NCBI RefSeq assembly: GCF_050908995.1
Contig: NC_135121.1
Location: forward strand, 8,060,001-8,124,000
Direction: 5' to 3'
DNA: 64,000 nucleotides
From: Andrena cerasifolii
Taxonomy: Eukaryota; Arthropoda; Insecta; Hymenoptera; Andrenidae
Under the pieces are notes generated by a model. The model was given only the letters and a program-made list of their open reading frames with translations. It was not told where the DNA came from and did no database searches. Position numbers and translations under genes: made by a program. Below, piece by piece: positions 27,101 to 42,100 of this stretch (its first letter is position 1; each line of letters opens with the position of its first letter).

Positions 27101-30100
27101 TGAAAATCCCAGGCCGGCGCTCCGGCGGCGAAAAGCACATAAGTAGTGGCGAATTAATCTTGGCCCCGGCCCCAGATAAGAGGGATTTACCGCGATTCCG
27201 ACGGAAGTTCTGTCTGCCCCGTCAAAAATACCGGGCGAGACTCCCCTGAAGCGTGGAAAGCTCGTCGGAGCCGAATTGAATTTAAGAAAACCCATCTTCG
27301 CGGGAAATGAGGGAGTAAAAAATTAATTTTCCATTAGAGGGCGACCCTCGGGGCGTTTTCCACGCCGTTCAAATTTAAACCCCCTGGTTTGCCTGTCCCT
27401 TTGCGTTTATATTCTAATTAACATTAACAGTTAGAGGGGGGAAAAAGGAGAGGCCGATGGTTGCTCGCGGATGCTAATGGCACTGTACTTTGAAGTTTCA
27501 AGCGTGCCGCGGCACTGTGCTATAATAAATTGAAATATCCCTGAATCGGAGAGCAAACAGCGAGAATTGCCCCGAAAGCTGTTGCGATGCAAATGCAACT
27601 GTTCAACTCACTCTACGTCGAGGCACTGCCTGGTCTGATGGGCGACTCCACCGCCGCAGGACCTGGAGCAGGAGCTGGGCGACGACCACGGCCCCCAGGT
27701 CCCTCGTTCAGGCTCGTCCGTGTCGAGCAGGAAGCTGCTAGGCAGATAGCTCTCCCCATGTTGTCGGCGGTGTCGCTCGTGCCTCAATTTTATATGATGC
27801 TGCAACAGGAGCAGAGGCATAAATTTATGTAACGGCTGTCTCGGTCGGCGTGGTAGCGGGTAGGCATCCCGAGGTCGTGGCTGGAGTCGCGAAAGAAGAC
27901 GCGCTCTCCCTCGTGGGAACGCCGGGGGAACGTTTCACGGTAAGTGGTCCCTTATTCACCTGCAGCCTACCTGCAGATCGGACCGAGCGCTGCAATGGTG
28001 GCACTGGTGACCTTCGTGGGGGGGGAACAGCGTAGGCGTGATCCCCTTATCGGCTCCGTTCGATAAGGTATAGGCTTTTAGCGGTGATGAACGGTTCGCC
28101 GCGACAGGGGTGAAAACGTGAATTACGTTATCGTCCAGCCGCGGATATATTTTCCACGGGTTTATGGGACGATCGCGGGTTAAGCAGTACTCGCTCGCGA
28201 AAACCGCGCTCCCACCCTGAATTTCTGTGAATCCGCTGCTGCCGGGATTCTCACGTCAGTGGACGAATTTTCGCGATCACTTCGGATGTGGTGTAGGGGA
28301 GAACGGGGCAATCGCGGTCAGCGGGGAATGGTGGTCAGTATTGTTATTATAAAACGGGATGTTCGAAATGTGCAATTTCTTTTTTTTTACGTCCCACATC
28401 ATTCGGTATATTGTCGAACGCCCTCGCATTAATCCTTGCTAAGTAACCAAGGAAAACAAGCCTTTGGGCTAATTAGGCTTCCCAAACGCTTGAAAAAGCA
28501 GTGTACAAATTTATTATTTGCTATCAGTTTGGCCATGATAATGAAATGTGGTTTCGATGCATCTCTTGTGGCCTCTGGGCCCATTCTGAATGTTGTGGAT
28601 GGGACTGAGCGGTTGGATACTTATGCGAAAAATGTAGCAGCCCCTAGACCGCAACGTGACCGCTATTACCCGTAGGGTGTCAAACACATAATTTCTGTAT
28701 TTTGTAACTTCATCGAATAAATCAATATAAAATTAATTATTTTCGTATCCTACGAATAGGTTGATAGTCCTACGAAAGTTTAAGTTTATAAAAAAATGGT
28801 TTTCAAGAAACATCGCACCTTATGTCTTGGTTTTATTACACTTATCGCTAAGCGACCGCCATTACCCATTCTCCCCTACTTATCTAATGGATGTTCGTAG
28901 AAGGAATCGCGTTATAACGGATTTTCCAGGACACCTGAAATTGCAGGCATTCTATACTTCTTTGTATTGAATTACAAACAGAAACTATATAGTACCCCGA
29001 TGCCGAGCATCGGTCATTCTACGACCGTTGGAACCTACCGACGAGATAGAGTCCCACAAAGAAATATCGCAGCCAGGCGAGCACAGCCCCGCGCGGTTGA
29101 CCCAAAAAGAAAAAGCTTGAGATTAATATCCAAGCAAATGGAACGACGATCTGGCGATCCTGCAAGCGCTACAGCGCTCTCTCGCTCCACGTTTGTCCCT
29201 CCCCTTCCGCCCTTAAAGGAGAATCCATATAACATTTCAATGGTCGACTCCTTCTGGCCCAGCTCCAAAGCAGTTTGCATTCGCTCGGTTGTAAAGTGCA
29301 CGGCGCGGTTTCCAAATAAAATTATCGGCCACCACTTTTTGCTTTTCGACTTCACCCCAGATGCAGCTTCGCCCCATTTAACGATCTACTACACCCTGCT
29401 CTAGTCACTAGGCCCTCGATCGAGGACCCAGCGTAGGCTGTCCCGTACGAAATTCGAGGATCGAGGATGCTTTTCCCGGAACTCTGATTGGGGGAAAGGA
29501 AGCCTCGACATTGTCGTGGAACTTGCGCCGGCCTCGTATCCACTTGCTCCAGATTATTGGTCTTTGAAGGGAGTTGGAGTTGTTGGTAGCCCCGGTTCGG
29601 AACTTGTCCCGTGGGGCAATTTGGAAAGTTTCCTTGATCGAAGTGTATCTTCGTAGCCGATAAATGGACGTGATAAATGAACTTCCAGGGGCCCGTTCAT
29701 TTTTCATCGACTTTATTAAATTTCTTGTTGCCCGGGCGTCGCGAGCCAGGACTGGGTAATGTATTTATGCAGGCTGGATTGAGACACGTTGCGAGTAATC
29801 GTTCGTCGATATCGCGAGCGGAGAAACGATGAGAAATGGCTTAACACGAGAGAGCAGATTGGTTTAATTTCGGGAACGAATCGATGCGGAGGGTGTGACT
29901 ATGGATTGAATATTATTCCCCTGGAACTGCAATAACATTTCCTTCGATGGTTCTTGAGTCGGCAGATAATCCAGCCACTTTGAATAAGAAACGAATTATA
30001 TAGAATCTGGAAATTCTGTAGAAGCATAATTCATTATGTTATATGAAAAATACTGTACTTCTTGTACAAGTTTGATCCTGGTGTTGTCGTTAAGTATTAC

Positions 30101-33100
30101 ATCAGACAGTGCGTTGGACCAGTGGGAAGGCAAAACAAAAATCCTAACTTCTGAACTAATCAGTTTTCCACCTATATACCCCAATACTTTTTTAACTAGA
30201 ATATATAGATGCATCGATTGGTGTAGAAAAAAAATACAGTTGCATTAAAAAAATTGAGGTGATCTCGATTTTTAATCGAATAAAACGTTTTTTTATCAAT
30301 ATTTACTTTTGCAATTTGTTGCCATCTGAATACTGACTAACTTTCGTTCGAAACATTTTTGTAGCAAATTATTTTTTTCACGTGTATCGCGTGTGACAGC
30401 TATTTTAAAACTGAAGACAGTATCCAGGATGGAAAAGCCATGATAGGTATCGTATAAACAATTGGAAAAAAACAGATCGGATGTTTAGAACTTCCATTTT
30501 TTTTGTCTCTTAGTGCAGAACAAAACCACGTTTAAAAAATTTCTTGATTTGTCCTCATTGAACGTGTTTCCAAAAAAAAAAAAATACTATAACTGAACAA
30601 AGTGCAAACATGTGCAATTTTTTTTGTATGATAATATTGGGGACTGTTCCAGGAATAGTTTCCAACATAAACCCCAAGACGTCTTTTACTTTTTTCGGGA
30701 GAAGTGGGGTTAAAGTTTGGAAACATGTAATTCAGCAATTTATTAGATTTGTAACTTCGAGACAATAAAACTGAAATTAAAGTAAGTAAAAAAAATCGTT
30801 TCACAATCAAAATAATGAGTATGTAGTACCTTCAGTTAAATGATCCATTGAAAATTATTTTTATTCATGTTTAAGGTTAATAATATAGGTGTCTTTAAGG
30901 TGTAAGACAGAGCTAAATACATCAAGGAAATGCGTTAAATAGATTCTCTCAATACTAACGTGTTTTCTGAGTGTCGGGGGCTTTTATTTTGTTTTCTTTC
31001 GAGTGTTCATATACAAATAAAGAGTCTGGATTACGGCCATGTTAAAAATCATCGCAAAAAAATCTTAAAAAAATGTTTGTTGTTCATTGAGCAGCGCACT
31101 TGTGCGTCAGTACAATTAAATCGATGTTCCGAGCGTCAGTGGATAATTGTTTCGAAATTGTTTCGTTGGGGGTATCGCCAGAGCCAATTTAAGCTTCACC
31201 CGCGGGTTAACGACTACTTTGTACCCGAATAACGAATGGGGGACGGAAAAGAGAGAGCAGGGGTCTGGTTTCACCGTGTAATTGCACTGTGTTTAACGGA
31301 AGGCGGATTTATTGCGTTTCTATTGATTATGCCGCGCGTGGAACTCATCGGATTAACAAGCTACAAGCGCCCGACTCGCGGCAGGCATTAAATCATGTCC
31401 CTTATGTTCCAACTTTGATGGGATCGTGGAACGAGATCCCCCGGGAGTTACTTAACGTATTAACGGTGTCTGAATAAATCTCTTCACGCTCTATATAGCT
31501 TCGAGCTTGAGACAACGGAGATTAAAGCACGCATACCCTGAGAAACTTCAAACGACGATGAATAATAAAATTACTCTAGCAGGGACATGCGACGATGGTC
31601 TTGCAGACCATCTTCACCGGATCACGCGCTCAGCGGCGCGAGTGCTCGTCGCATATCGTCGGCGTATCAATCAAGAAACGATTCCGCGCGAGATCTGAAA
31701 ACACCGCGGGCTGCTCTCAGAGAGGAAAGCTTGGAGCGTTCCTCTCGAAAAGAGGAATGTAATTCCGCGAAACTGCGGCCTGTCGGAGCGATTTGCATCG
31801 GTGGCGGGCGCCGCGGACGCAATTACATAGAAATGCACCTCGCGGAGCCCCCTTCCTTCCCGTTCGTGCACGGTATCGAGCTTCAAAGGGAGAAGAGAGG
31901 CGTCTTCGTGTTTCTTCTCCGTGACAACTCCTCGGAGGGGGAGTCGGTGTAAAAAAAAAAAAAAAAAATAAAGAGAGCCCCCAGGCCGTAAATAAGTTTC
32001 GGCTCCGCTCGGTGCCAGCTGTACCGTGGATTTTTCTCGAGCGTGGGAGAGAGCGTGTTCACGCACATGGGGGCACTCTCGCGACGCGCGCGTTTCCGTG
32101 CGAAGCACAGTCGCTTCCTCCACTAGAGGCTTTTCTTCTTCCCCGGCGAGCATCTGCGCGCGGCCGCGACGCGGACGTGTCGCGTGGACCGTAACGTGAG
32201 AATATACGACGATAATAACGGCACGTCTGCGACGTGGGTGACTATAAAACCTCTAGGCGCGATTCGCCGCAGCAAAACACCTCTCTAAGAGGTCCAACTA
32301 ACGCTAGATTAAAACCCTCGCCGGGCGAGCTTTCGAGCCCTTCGGCGAATGTTATTTACGCGACGCGATGGCTCCAGGGACCTTGTTGCCCTGTTTGTCT
32401 TTTAATGCGGGGCGTCGACCCGCTGCTTGGCCCAGATGAAGCTTTTTTTCGTGGATTGTTCGTCGCGCATCTGTTGCGGGAAATAGGATCCCTCAGCTGT
32501 GCAGATTTCACGAAGTCGAGCACACATGGCGACGCACAGTGCGACGGGGAATACCGGATGACTCACGACAGACCGGCGCGCTTTCTCCTTCAATTTTCCA
32601 GCTATAAAGGGACCCGCTCAGGGAAGAATTGGGTCCCCGGCTATTCTCACAGCAATGTAGCCGGGGATCGCGACCAACCCCGCGATAAATCAGCTAATTA
32701 GACCGGCGTCTTAAGCGGTGACTAACCGTCGCGTGTCACGCCGACCTCGGCGTAAACCAAGGCAGCTGTGCAACACGGTTTACATCATCGGGCGACACGC
32801 GCGCGAAACGATCGACGTTTCTGCGCCAGACGGGCAGACGTGGCCTGGCTAATTGCAAGGCGACGTTCTTTCCGCGACGGGGATGACACCGCCAGTGTAA
32901 CTCCGCCGACTATTGGGGGACCTCTGCCGTCTTTTCGCGTTAATTGCTGAGCAACAGAGTCAATTTAACCCAGTTCCCGCGACTTATATTAATACCGGTC
33001 TCTATTTAAGGAACATTATTCAGAGAACGCTGCCAATGATCCGCAAAGGTCCGCACAGTGTCGCGGCACGTGATCGAAAAGCAAAAATTGGGTTTTGAAA

Positions 33101-36100
33101 TTTTGTATTTTATTTCATGGAATTGATAGTAAACCGTCCGCCGACATAAGAATATCGTAACTTAGTGACATAAATAACGGATTTAAGGTTAGTGATTGCG
33201 TTCAAAGTCGAATAACCAAACGCAAGCTGTCGCAGACTACACGTAGGAATTATTTATCCACTGCATTTTTTTGTATTTGTAAGTTCTTTTCTTTTTGAAA
33301 TTAAGCAAAATGTATCCCTTTCTCGTTTTATTAATTAAAAATTCTCGCATTTAAAGATGTGGATACGTAACAGTGGCTCAAATTATTACTTTTTTTGTCG
33401 CATCTTCTAAATTGGGGAGAGAATTAAAAAAAAAACGAAACATATTGTTTCTTTCGTTTTTTGGCTACAGTTCTTTTCATGTCCTTTAATTTGTTATAAG
33501 TTTTATGTGCCCCCGACTGCTCCGACACAAGAAAATATACACGTAACAAAACGAAAAACTAGACAAATCTGTGCTAGAATATTCAGTTTTAAAAGACACT
33601 GAACTTCCAATTCCTTCAGATTCACCTGATAGTGACGAAGATGTATAATAAGAATGAATAATTTGAAATTTATTATCAATACGAATTATTTCAAAAATTA
33701 ATTATTTTGTTTTTATAATTGTTTCATATATTTGTTATTAATTTCTGTTTAAATGTATTTAAAAATATATATACATTATTTCTTTACTTTTATTATGGAC
33801 AAAAATATATGTTAATGAATTATTTTTTGTTAGAAATTAACTTTTTGCGAATTAATATGATTAACATATCAATTACACGTAAATAACAGTATCTCAATGG
33901 AAAATTGATTTTTATTCCTGTATACTCGTTACACTGTGGTCCGTCTGGAATGTACCAATTCTTGCCTGACATAGTCTAGTATTTCCTTATGCAGCAAACA
34001 TCCCCTTTTAACCTTGAATTTTCTTAGCATTTCCTAAATTTTGTCTTGACTTTTGAGAATTGCAGATGTACTTTATAAAGGGTCGATTTGGAGGACGAAT
34101 GGAAGAATTTCGGCAAGGCTCGTGCAGAGAGAATCGTTTTACTATCCATTTTACTAGCCGTGCCCGTCCCGAGTGACCATTTAGCGACGCGTGAATGCCG
34201 TGCCACAATTACACGAATTATGTCGAAGAATGCGTTTAACCTCGGCAATGTTTCACGGTATGCGGTGTTGGCTACATTAGAGGCGACGATCATTCAACCG
34301 CTTCTGACACCAAAGCGTAGACCTTACAATTGCGAAGGTTTACGACGCTCCACGGGCGGCCAGCTAATTTATGCTAATACGGAATGGTTACCCGTCAAGG
34401 AAGTGCAATGTCCGCACCTGTGCTCCTCGGCGAATTGTTACGACGCGCACAGTATTGTGGAAGTGTCTACGAAAACTGCTCACAAATCACTTTTCCCACT
34501 TTGCGGCGTCTACTCCTATTTGATCCTAGTATTATTTTTGCAAATGCGTGAGCAAATGGATATAGGAACTCTGAGTCTCAAGACTCGAATGCAACTGGAG
34601 CATATTTCATAAAAATGGCCAAATATTATTAATAATAATAATTTATTTGCAGCCCGTTAACCCTGCGTTGACACTCTGGGTGTGAGCCACCCATAAACTG
34701 ATTTTGACGCTCTGTACCTTCTATATGCAAAATAAATACCTTTTTTCCAAAGGGGACTCACAAACTATTTTTTTTCTCAAAATATTATATCGGAGCAACA
34801 ACTCTGTAAATTTTTAGCTTCCAATATTGATATTTTTAGAAGCTACAATTTTTTGAACATTTCCTTCGTGTTTTCTCGACATATGGTAATCCAGACTTTT
34901 TTTGCAAAAACTGTAATAAAATGTCAATCAAAAATCTACTGCAATGCATTCTACGGACCTTGAAATTGACCCATGATTTTTTTCATAACCATTGGATTCT
35001 TTAGACGAGAATGACAGTCGTTCAAAAATTGTTCTTGGTGTGAGCCACCCAGGTATGTCAAAGTTGATCGCAAAAGCAGGTGTGTCAACGAAGGGTTAAG
35101 AACAAGAAACATTTTAAAGAAACAGATAATCACAGAAAATCACTAATTAATAAACTAAATATCGACGAATAGGAGAAAGCGACCCCAGTACCCTTAAAAT
35201 AAATTATTCCGCGATGAAAGGTAATCGAAGCTCCGTAGCTCGGAGCACCCCCAGCAGGATTCACAACCCCGCGCACAGATCTTCCGTCAATTAACAGACG
35301 GTGCCTGTCAGCACTTAAAGCCTCGACTTTATCGTGGCTCCGATCGATTGCCCAAGATCGGAGCACGGGCGAATGTTGGTACCGTTGGTCGTGAATCCTC
35401 GCCAGGCATTCCCATGATCGATCCCGCAGTCGATTAGCCGTGGCATTGGCTCCGCCGCGTTACATGTCTGCCGTAGTGAGATACGAAACGTAACCTGTTA
35501 ACAGTGAAACATAATCCAATATCCTGGGGTGGGCGACGATCCGCGATGGAGGCTTTCTGCCGTCCGATCGAATGACTCTCTGCCATGCCACCGCTCCTCT
35601 CCGCCCGAGATTAACATAATCTCGATGACAGTGAATTAGACTGGTCGATCGTGTACGCCTACCTGTCGGACTCGTTCGTTCGCGCGCCGATAGAAACGGG
35701 TGCTGTGTACATTAATCGCGTTATCCGCCGAGAAATCTTTCTCCCCGCAAGACCGATTTAGCGCGCCCACAGAGAGCCCGGCCGTTCGGTAGAGACCGAG
35801 CTAGCCAGAAATATCTGGAATATTGGAAAAGCTCGGAGGCTTTCAATTCTACGGACTTTGTATCGTAGTTTTCATCAAGGGAGGATTTATTGCTCCTACA
35901 TTCTTTTAGAGTAATGGCAGATTGGAGCACGTAGGGAATTCGATATTACACAGGTGCATCGCGTAAGTTTGATACGGGGAAGAGTCCGCTTCCCTCTGGG
36001 TCACTTGGACGCGGTTCATCCATTCATTCACCGCGTCACAAATCGATCAAAGTAATCTGAATGGCGAATGCGAACCCTATCTCTATCGGAAATCTTCTAC

Positions 36101-39100
36101 ACAGACGCGGGGGGAGGTGAAATAATCGCGGCATTAGCGGTCAGATAACCACGGTTTTTACTGGCCACGTCGCCGCAATACGATAACTTCTCGCGACAAA
36201 AAGGTGCTCATTAATCATGTAAGCCGTGAATTCGCGTCGCGCGGAACGAAGCAGCGGCCAAGGCAAAAACAGAGATATAAATGCATCGATTTACTGCGCA
36301 CCGAGGACGTGCCTTCGTGAATAATGGAAGAATAATATGAATTGAATAGGTCCGGAGCTGAGTCACTGCGAAGCAACTTTCTTTGCACACATTTGGACCA
36401 GTGTGCCGCGAGTGTTCCAAGGACACTTGGAGTGTGACATCAACGTGCCGTCGGCAGAGATGGAGCGGATGGAATTCAGCGAGCGCACGCACAGTGTTCG
36501 GCGGGGTTGCGTGGCGAAGAGTTAATTAAAGTGTTCGTGGAAGTGGATCTGGACGCGCCGGGGTCAGCCGATGAACCGTGAACACCGCGCCGCGCCTTTT
36601 TCTTAATAATTATCGTGCGTGCACTCCGGTTGCCCGGTTGCTCACGGGGACGAGCGCTTGGACCGTGCAAATTGCGACGGCGATTTCGTCAGCGAGATCC
36701 CCGATAACGTTCGTCCGCCGGGATGACTGTGACATAACATTGAATTATAGATATCGTTAGCTGGAGAGCTGAGTGAGAATTGTCACCGACGCGTTTGCGC
36801 AACCCGCGATTGCTGCTTGACGTACGCTCCCATTCGGAAGGTTCGCGGATAGCGAGAGGCTCTTTGTGAATTTTGCTGGTTAAATCCAGTCTCGAACGTG
36901 GCTCGAGAAGTTAGATTTTGAACGATAAGCAGTACGTAGTTTTTGGTTTATGATTTCTGTCCGCGGAGAGTAATGTCACAATTATTGAAGCATTCGACGC
37001 CACGCCTCTCGTAATTATATGAATTGTCTTTCCGTCTAATGAACATTTCCATAGCTATTTCCGCCAAAATTTCAATTGCGTTCCGCAGTCCCTTTGATGC
37101 CGACGTATAATTAAATGGTGGTCCAGTTGTTTTCCCAAATTACATACACCGTTCGCGGAACCAGGCACAAAGGAGCTCCCAACCGTACGGCGGAATGCTA
37201 ACAAATGAACGTTTTGCAAAGCGCAAAGAATGCACACGAACGGATAGACCGTGTAATTACGGAAACACCTGCGCCAACTTTTCGAACCGCTACTCTGTTC
37301 TCCGCGGCGACGATATAAAAGCGCGCTTTAATCGCGAGAGGGGCGCACTGAAATATAAAGAAACGCCACGAACAGCGCTCGAAACAAAACCCCGGCGAAA
37401 TTAGCAGCACTGCTCAGCGAGGGATAGCTTCTCGATGCTAATCGCGAAATTGCGACGGCGACACTGCATTTCCCCGCGTGGAGAAAAAATATCCTTTCCC
37501 TCTCATTCCCGCGCTGAGCCTCCGTGGAAAATGTACTCTATTAAAAAAGTCATAAAACCTTTTCACGTTCGCTTTACGAGCCGGACGTCGCGCGCGAGGT
37601 AAAGAAAGGAACTCGTAAAAGGAGTTCAATTACTTCATCCCTAATCCGTCGTGCTTAATAGGCAGGCTTAAGCTCCTCGTAAATTCCGCGAGCTGTACTT
37701 TCCACCGTAAAACAGAGATTACGTAATCATTTCCTGCGTGCCCATTCGAATCGCCGCGGGAGCAAAACGAACCGGACGGGTGTAGCAGAATTATCAGAAC
37801 CGTAATTTTCGGTTATTCTTGTCACCGTTTTGCCCCTCGCTCGTTGAAATTTCAATACGTGGGTACTGTAATCAGAGAAAGCGTGCTTTAAGTCCACTGC
37901 AAAGCTAACCCCCTCGCTGACACCATTCTCCTTTCAATTGTACGCGTGCCTCGCGCCTCTCCAGTTTTGCCGGACTGCGTAGAAATTGAATCGCAGCCAC
38001 GAGTCCGCGCGAGGCACACTTTCCCCTGCCCTGAGAGCCTTCTAATCAGCAGGCTTTACGCTCAATTTCCAATAGATTCGAAGATCATTTGCATCCACTC
38101 GACAGGCTGATTGCCGAGAGAGGATGGCGGCAGACCACGAGCAGCCAAGGCTCGCGAAATTGGCGCGAGCATTTCCAAGATTTCTTCGCCCTGCTAACGG
38201 CCACTTAACTCGGATTAGCCACGCAGACTGGTACGGGGTTCCTTGATGATGGTAAAAAGCTGCAATAAGTCAGGAACCCTCTCTCCCCCTCGGCCCCCAC
38301 GCCGCCCTTTCGCTCCCTCCGTTGATAATCTCATTGCCGATTGCCGAGATACCTCGCTCGGTTGCGCCAGTTTCCCGCGGCAAAAATCCACGGGCTCATC
38401 CGCGGATTTATAAACGTAATTTCCCGGTGTCGGTTAAAATATCGAGGCGCGTGACAGCCACGAAACCGATACGATTTTGGGATTGGAAATAGACGGCCAG
38501 GATTTTGTATCGCCACCCCCTCTCCATCCCGCTGCCCTGTCCCATCACACGTGCTACTCGAACGCGGGATATCCTTCCCGTCGATGGTAATCGAATTGTC
38601 GCTGAAATGGAGCGAAGGTCTCTCCGGTAGCGAGGATATTGATACTCGTATCTCCGTTTTTATTAATTCCCCGCCGATCCTGCCGGCTTTAATGATCAGT
38701 TGCATGAAACCCGGAGAATCCCGATTTACGAAATCCATACAACGCCAATGATTTACTCCAGCCTCGGTGACGCGATGTGGCCCCAAACAATGGCGCCTCC
38801 TTCGCGGAGTTCATCGGAATGAAATATCCCTCTTCCACGCAAGCGGCCAGCGCGCGCGTCCAAGGGCCGAAACGGTGCTTATAAAGGCGGCGGGTAACAC
38901 GATCCTGAGTTATTTCTCCCGTAAGTTATTTCTCGTGTAAGACGGATGCAAGGTGTAGGTACACACGCAGAACGGCAAAAGGAACGACGGGAACAGCAGG
39001 CGCGCGCGTACAACGAGATTATACCGCGGGCCGTTCCGTTCCTCGTCCCTTATACCCTTTGCTGCCTGGCCTTCTTATTTCCCCGTTTCACCAGGACCCC

Positions 39101-42100
39101 GGCACGTCGCAGCGAGGCCAGCGTATACCGCGTCTTCCATTTTGTACGCGAATTCGTCGTACAATAAGGCGACGCGATCCGCGTGTCTCGTGCTGCCTCC
39201 CAACAATTTTTTTTACTCCCGTGCCCCTCGTTTGTCGAAGCTGTTCCTCTCGGAATTAGGTGACACGCGGCACGGGCTACCAGGCTGCTCCGACTTCGGT
39301 TATCAAGAAGAGTGTCTTCCTGTGTTTCTTTTATCCGACCAAGTCTTTCATTAGGAGGAGATTGGCGCAGGCAGCGACAAGAATTGAGGAAACTTGTTTT
39401 TTCGTTGACGGGGAGGAACAGATTGCTGAGATACCTTTGGCGCTGGCCGGAGACCCGTGTAGCGTTTAGCAGGGGGATGCGCGTGATGGGTGAAACTTAA
39501 TTTGTATAATCTTGGACGGAGTTTAATTAAATTAGCATCTTTTGTGGGAAAAGGGGAAGGAGAGCTTAGGGGTGGATGTTAGGTGCTTCGGAACTGCACA
39601 TTCAGATCCACTTTACAGACTTTTTTTTTATAAGATATTAGCATTCTTCTTAATGGCGCAGCATTCTCCTTTTTATTACCACCGATCTGTTTTAATGAAA
39701 CCCGATGTTCTCGGTTTAGATATTCTGCATGGATCGCTGCCAGTCGCCCCATGATTTTTAAAGAAAGATTAGTGGATAATGGGCGAGGCTCGTTTCAGAG
39801 TCATCTGCATAAATTCTACGTGGTAGATTTTCTCATAGTTTGTTGAAGATACTTCGACCCAACCCAGACCCTTTGGAAACCGAACCACTATCGGAGCGGC
39901 GGAGCAATAAAGCCTAAAGGAATGCAGCCAAAGGTGTTCCCCCGGAGCCCTTGTTTCACCTTTATCATCAGCATCCGTTGATCTCGTAACTGTACATCCA
40001 GCATCGACCTCGGGGAATGCGAAGCAGTCGGGCGATATACTCACGTGTTTTGCGAAGGTTTCGTGCGCACAGAGCCCTACGATAAATATAAGCACCACCG
40101 ACGACCTGAAACAGAAAGAACGGTTTTCATTAGATCTGAGGTGGAAGACGCGAGGGTAGTAATCACTTACGCGTCTTAATAAAACTCGACAAAAAATATG
40201 ATTTATTTAACCCTCGTCAGACCGCACAATTTTACAACGTTAACAGACGTCAGAGGCACAATTGCACCCTCACATATTTTATATGAATATTCTCACTGTC
40301 GTTATAATTTGTACGATAAATTGATAACATTGCGACTCAATGAAAATCAATAACAAAAATTTCCCAAATTTTCTTTTATAATGTAAATTATCTATTTTTT
40401 TACTTTTTTATAATAAAATAACGTTATCATTAAAAAAAATCGCATTCTTTTTTCCTTGCATTATCTTCATACAAAATATATAAGGGCGCCATTGTGCCTA
40501 TGCCGCTGTTATGGATGCAACCCTCAACTCGACCCCCTATCTCGGAAGAGGGTCGAGATATTTTTCTGAAATTTGATCTATATAATCTAAACCAAAAATT
40601 TAGAACCGAAAAAGAACCGAAAATTTAACCCCGGCTTCTCGAAAAAAGTTATCGCGATTTAAAAACGCAAAAGTTACAATTGTACCTATGCCGTCTGACG
40701 AGGGTTAAGGGTGTAACACCAAAAACTTCTTTAGAGTAAAAAATGTTGAGCGGACGAAAAGCACAACCGCTCAAGGCGCTTGCTCGAAACCGAATGCCGT
40801 CAACGGTCGCGTTCCTTCCCAATCCGAAGAAAACGCGCACCGCGTGCAGAAATAAGGAAAAACAGTCCTGAGACAGGGGAGGTTTCGTCGCCTGGCAAAG
40901 TCCAAAGGCCACGAAACCTTCGGTTGAACTTTATTATAATACCTGGTCCTATATTACAAAGCAGAATATCTTGTCAGCCTCGAGAATGTAACCCCAAAAG
41001 CCGCAGAAATCACACCCCTCCTTAACCCCCGATGATTTTCTCCCCCAGATGAAGCATCGCTCGAGCGCATCCCTGTATTCCTTCCATCACCTCCGCGTCA
41101 TTATCAGCGACAAATTGCGGCAATAAATCAGCCAGAACAGGCTCGAAGCACGCGAGTCCACGGTGGAACTGGTCGCGGCAACATTGACCCAGACTTTGAT
41201 CCTTGCGTCAATGGGGCTCGTTACGTCGGGACAAGTTTCACCGCGAAGTTGTTCCGCAACTGGTTACGTCAGCGTGGGCAGACAGTTACGCGCCACGCGG
41301 AGCGTTCCTCGCCGTTGTCTCCGCCGGAGGAAAGTGAATCTCCCCGGACTGTGCGTGCGCGGGGACGCGCGCCCGGAGAAATGAAAACTGGAACGTGCCA
41401 CCGGGTAATCGAGCCGATTGCTCGCCGATTTATGGAGAACGGTACACGCCTCTCAGGGTCGTTGTTCCCCGGCGGTGCCGCAAGGGCGGCGATAAATTAT
41501 TTCCCAGTCGCGGTTCTCCCGAGCGTTGTTCGCTATTTACATGCGAGCACGCGCCCGCTCGCCCGATAAATCTACCGAGTGTCTGAAATTGTATGAATTA
41601 GTCGCGACGCCCGCTACTTTCTCGCCTGATTTATCGGGGGGAAATTGTCGAGACCGCTCGAAGAGAGATTTCACCGGAGCGTACGTGATATTTGGCAGAT
41701 TAGTTACCTCTGGATGTGTATTTCTCTCCGTTGATGATAGTGTCAGAGGTGCTCGCGCACACCGACCTGTGGGGAATTTCGTCGGATGGGAAGATCTATG
41801 ACGGAGCTTTACTACTGACTACTGTTTAGCATATTTCGTAAAGTACAAACTACGATATTCGCTAGTAAAATCGAATAATTAGACGCTGCCTCGGTGCAAC
41901 GACGGCGCCTGAAGACTCGAACTGGAGCTGCCCCTAAGTCAGCAATATAATCTGCTAATAAACAGTTCCGTCGATCATTTCCATTTCGGTAAAAGTGTCG
42001 GATCGTTCCCACCGCTGGTGCATCGATTGTTCCCGGCGGGTTCCATTCAAGACGCAAGGCCCACTGTGGAGCAGACGATGTCACGAACAAGCTGATGCAT

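Larger units (their letters stand above)
27800..40044. other. 12.2 kb intron between exons 2 and 3
   Basis: Non-coding. It holds an AGGGGAGA-terminal MITE (28296-28876), an AT-rich stretch (about 33100-34000) with a possible transposase remnant, and a TTAA element (34657-35099). I recognise no exon in the rest. Confidence 0.8.

Noticed and set aside
34088..34612. 174-codon plus-strand open frame
   Set aside because: No family resemblance. It lies in an intron between two transposon-rich segments.
38331..38786. 151-codon minus-strand open frame in the exon 2-3 intron
   Set aside because: No domain, and it lacks a good acceptor/donor pair in phase with exons 2 and 3, which already join in frame.
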